Shown in pieces: positions 4,805 to 6,416 of a stretch of DNA of 6,416 bases. Both the position numbers and the translations under genes were made by a program. The stretch comes from Clostridia bacterium (GTDB taxonomy: Bacteria > Bacillota > Clostridia > Oscillospirales > CAG-272): positions 1-6,416 of the forward strand of contig JAGAMJ010000148.1 of assembly GCA_017624795.1 (NCBI GenBank). The letters are read 5' to 3'. The notes under the pieces are model-generated. The model was given only the letters and a program-made list of their open reading frames with translations. It did no database searches and was not told the origin of the DNA. Numbering within the stretch: position 1 is the stretch's first letter; the number at the start of each line of letters is the position of its first letter.

Positions 4805-6416
4805 TCAAATATCCGCGTCCTTGATATATTTGCTGCCGTTTTCGGCGATGAACACCTTACGCTCGGCAAGGTTGTCGCCCATGAGCACGTCAAACATATA
4901 TTCGGTACGCTCCACGTCCGCGGGCTCCACAGAGATCAGACGTCTTGTTGCGGGGTTCATGGTGGTCTGCCACATCATATCGGGCTCGTTTTCGCCAAGA
5001 CCCTTGGAGCGTTGCAGGGTGTATTTTTTGCCCTCTAATTTTTTCAGGATCTCTGCCTTTTCAAATTCATCGTAAGCAAAGAAGGTTTCGTCCTTGGTGG
5101 TGATCTCAAACAAGGGGGACTCGGCGATAAAGACCTTCTTTTCTTTGAGCAGGGTAGGCAGCAAACGGTAGAAAAGCGTCAGCAGCAGGGTGCGGATCTG
5201 GAAGCCGTCCTCATCTGCATCGGTACAGATGATGATCTTCGACCAGCGGAGCTGGCTCAAATCAAACTTGTTCAGATCCCCCTTGACCTTGCCCTCGATC
5301 TCCACGCCGCAGCCGATCACGCGCAAAAGATCTGTGATGATGTCGTTTTTGAAGATACGGTCATAGGTCGCCTTCACGCAGTTCAGCGTCTTACCGCGAA
5401 CAGGAATGATGGCTTGGAATTCGGCGGCACGTCCTAATTTACACGAGGAAAGCGCCGAATCGCCCTCCACGATGTAAAGCTCGCGCACGTCGGGGTCCTT
5501 GGAACGGCAGTTGACGAACTTTTCCACGCGGTTGGCGATATCAATCGTGCCTGTTAGCTTCTTTTTGATCTCAATTCTGGTGCGCTCGGCGTTTTCGCGG
5601 GAGCGCTTGTTGATCAGCACCTGATTGGCGAAGACCTCGGCTTCAACGGGGTGCTCGTTGAGATAAAAGCGTAGCTGCTCGCGCAGAAAATCGCGCAGCG
5701 CCTCACGGATAAAAACGTTGGTGATGGATTTCTTTGTTTGGTTTTCAAAAGAGGTCATGGTTGAAAAGCTGTTGATGACAAGGAACAGGCAGTCCTTGAT
5801 ATCCTCAAAGCTGATCTCTTTTTCGCTTTTGTTGTATTTTCCTTTGCTTTTGAGGTAGGCATTCAGCTCGGTGGCAAAGGCGATCCTGACCGCCTTGTCG
5901 GGTGAGCCGCCGTGCTCCAAAAAGCTGGAATTGTGATAATATTCAAGTCCCGTTACCGTGTTGGAAACGCAGAACGAGATATCCGCCTTCATGCGGTACT
6001 CGTCCTGATCCTCGCGGTCGCGCCCCTTTGCCTCCATGTGCCAAAGTATTGGCTCGGTACGGGCGGTGTCGCCCACGCGCTCGCGGATATAATCGGGGAT
6101 ACCGTTCTCATAAAAGTAGACGTGTTCCTCAAATTTCTTGTTTTCCTGCTCCAAGCGCAGCACGAACTTGATGCCGGGATTGACCACCGCTTGACGGTGC
6201 ATAATGTCGACAAAATGGTCGTGCGGAATGGTGATATCGGTAAAGACCTCAAGGTCGGGGCGCCAACGGATCACCGTGCCTGTGCGGCGTTCCTTTTTGT
6301 CCAAGGGTCGGGAGGAAAGCTCGGTCACGGGGTTGCCTTTTTTTAAGGAAACGGTGTGTTCCTGCTGTCCGTCGTAGGAAAAGACGTGCATGTATTCCGA
6401 GGAATACTGCGTCGCG
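4805..6416 (-). CDS. Type IIA DNA topoisomerase B subunit, GyrB/ParE family (N-terminus outside window)
   Basis: The frame runs to the right edge with ATQYSSEY before the Met at 6391, matching the end of the GHKL ATPase domain in this family, so that Met is internal; about 536 residues are visible. Numbering from it: transducer domain ~36-235 with the QTK loop NQTKKS (217-222), whose Lys contacts the ATP gamma-phosphate in GyrB; TOPRIM EGDSA (309-313) and TDADEDG (390-396), whose acidic residues bind Mg2+; PVRGKTLN (330-337); and the C-terminal RSKGLGE (461-467) to LMGD (503-506). The C-terminus is complete, ending in TGA at 4805-4807. There is no long GyrB insert. With an A subunit it would cut and religate DNA to change supercoiling or decatenate chromosomes. 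The usual EGDSAGGSA is EGDSALSSC here, which I recall from a Clostridia-type paralogue, so gyrB versus parE is left open. No A-subunit gene lies downstream. Confidence 0.92.
   Translation of the reverse strand, partial: ATQYSSEYMHVFSYDGQQEHTVSLKKGNPVTELSSRPLDKKERRTGTVIRWRPDLEVFTDITIPHDHFVDIMHRQAVVNPGIKFVLRLEQENKKFEEHVYFYENGIPDYIRERVGDTARTEPILWHMEAKGRDREDQDEYRMKADISFCVSNTVTGLEYYHNSSFLEHGGSPDKAVRIAFATELNAYLKSKGKYNKSEKEISFEDIKDCLFLVINSFSTMTSFENQTKKSITNVFIREALRDFLREQLRFYLNEHPVEAEVFANQVLINKRSRENAERTRIEIKKKLTGTIDIANRVEKFVNCRSKDPDVRELYIVEGDSALSSCKLGRAAEFQAIIPVRGKTLNCVKATYDRIFKNDIITDLLRVIGCGVEIEGKVKGDLNKFDLSQLRWSKIIICTDADEDGFQIRTLLLTLFYRLLPTLLKEKKVFIAESPLFEITTKDETFFAYDEFEKAEILKKLEGKKYTLQRSKGLGENEPDMMWQTTMNPATRRLISVEPADVERTEYMFDVLMGDNLAERKVFIAENGSKYIKDADI

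Noticed and set aside
5902..6346. Frames of 89 and 144 residues antisense to the topoisomerase gene
   Set aside because: They are shadows of a well-conserved gene with no supporting start signals.
6389..6391. ATG at 6391 as the true start of the topoisomerase subunit
   Set aside because: The frame continues upstream to the window edge with family-like residues (ATQYSSEY), and the ATPase domain would be missing.

Overview
The window looks like a chromosomal segment of an anaerobic Firmicute, probably a gut or rumen Clostridia member. The signs are a near-consensus TTGACA-N17-TATAAT promoter style, Shine-Dalgarno sites of the GGAGG type, a tRNA gene with encoded CCA, a Clostridia-like variant of the GyrB/ParE family, and a DUF6259-like carbohydrate-active enzyme. 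No species call is possible.

Layout, left to right. (1) Positions 3-1526 (+) hold the C-terminal ~507 residues of a glycoside-hydrolase-like protein; its start lies off the left edge. (2) Positions 1527-1851 contain no credible protein gene. They begin, 3 nt after the stop codon, with a 22-nt degraded copy of the T-arm of a tRNA-Leu. A run of short-loop hairpins follows, and then a perfect 31-bp inverted repeat that includes the terminator of the neighbouring tRNA. (3) tRNA-Leu(CAG) lies at 1852-1938 (-). Its leader contains extra copies of its own 5' end, and it has a perfect consensus promoter at 2012-2040. (4) typA/bipA lies at 2184-4022 (-) with its own terminator and promoter. (5) Positions 4210-4784 are an AT-richer island with two small divergent XRE-type regulators. 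They share a 101-bp spacer with a perfect sigma-A-type promoter bracketed by two matching operators (TAGTAC-N6-GTACTR). (6) Positions 4805-6416 (-) hold the C-terminal two thirds of a type IIA topoisomerase B subunit (GyrB/ParE family), whose start is off the right edge. It converges on the rightward XRE gene, and the two share a bidirectional terminator.

The genes do not form one pathway. typA and the topoisomerase are housekeeping genes, and the tRNA is an independent unit. The XRE pair looks like a self-contained, autoregulated switch inserted between them. The most unusual signals are the XRE operator architecture and the way the tRNA-Leu gene is surrounded by direct and inverted fragments of itself. 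No CRISPR array, transposase, integrase or toxin-antitoxin pair is visible.
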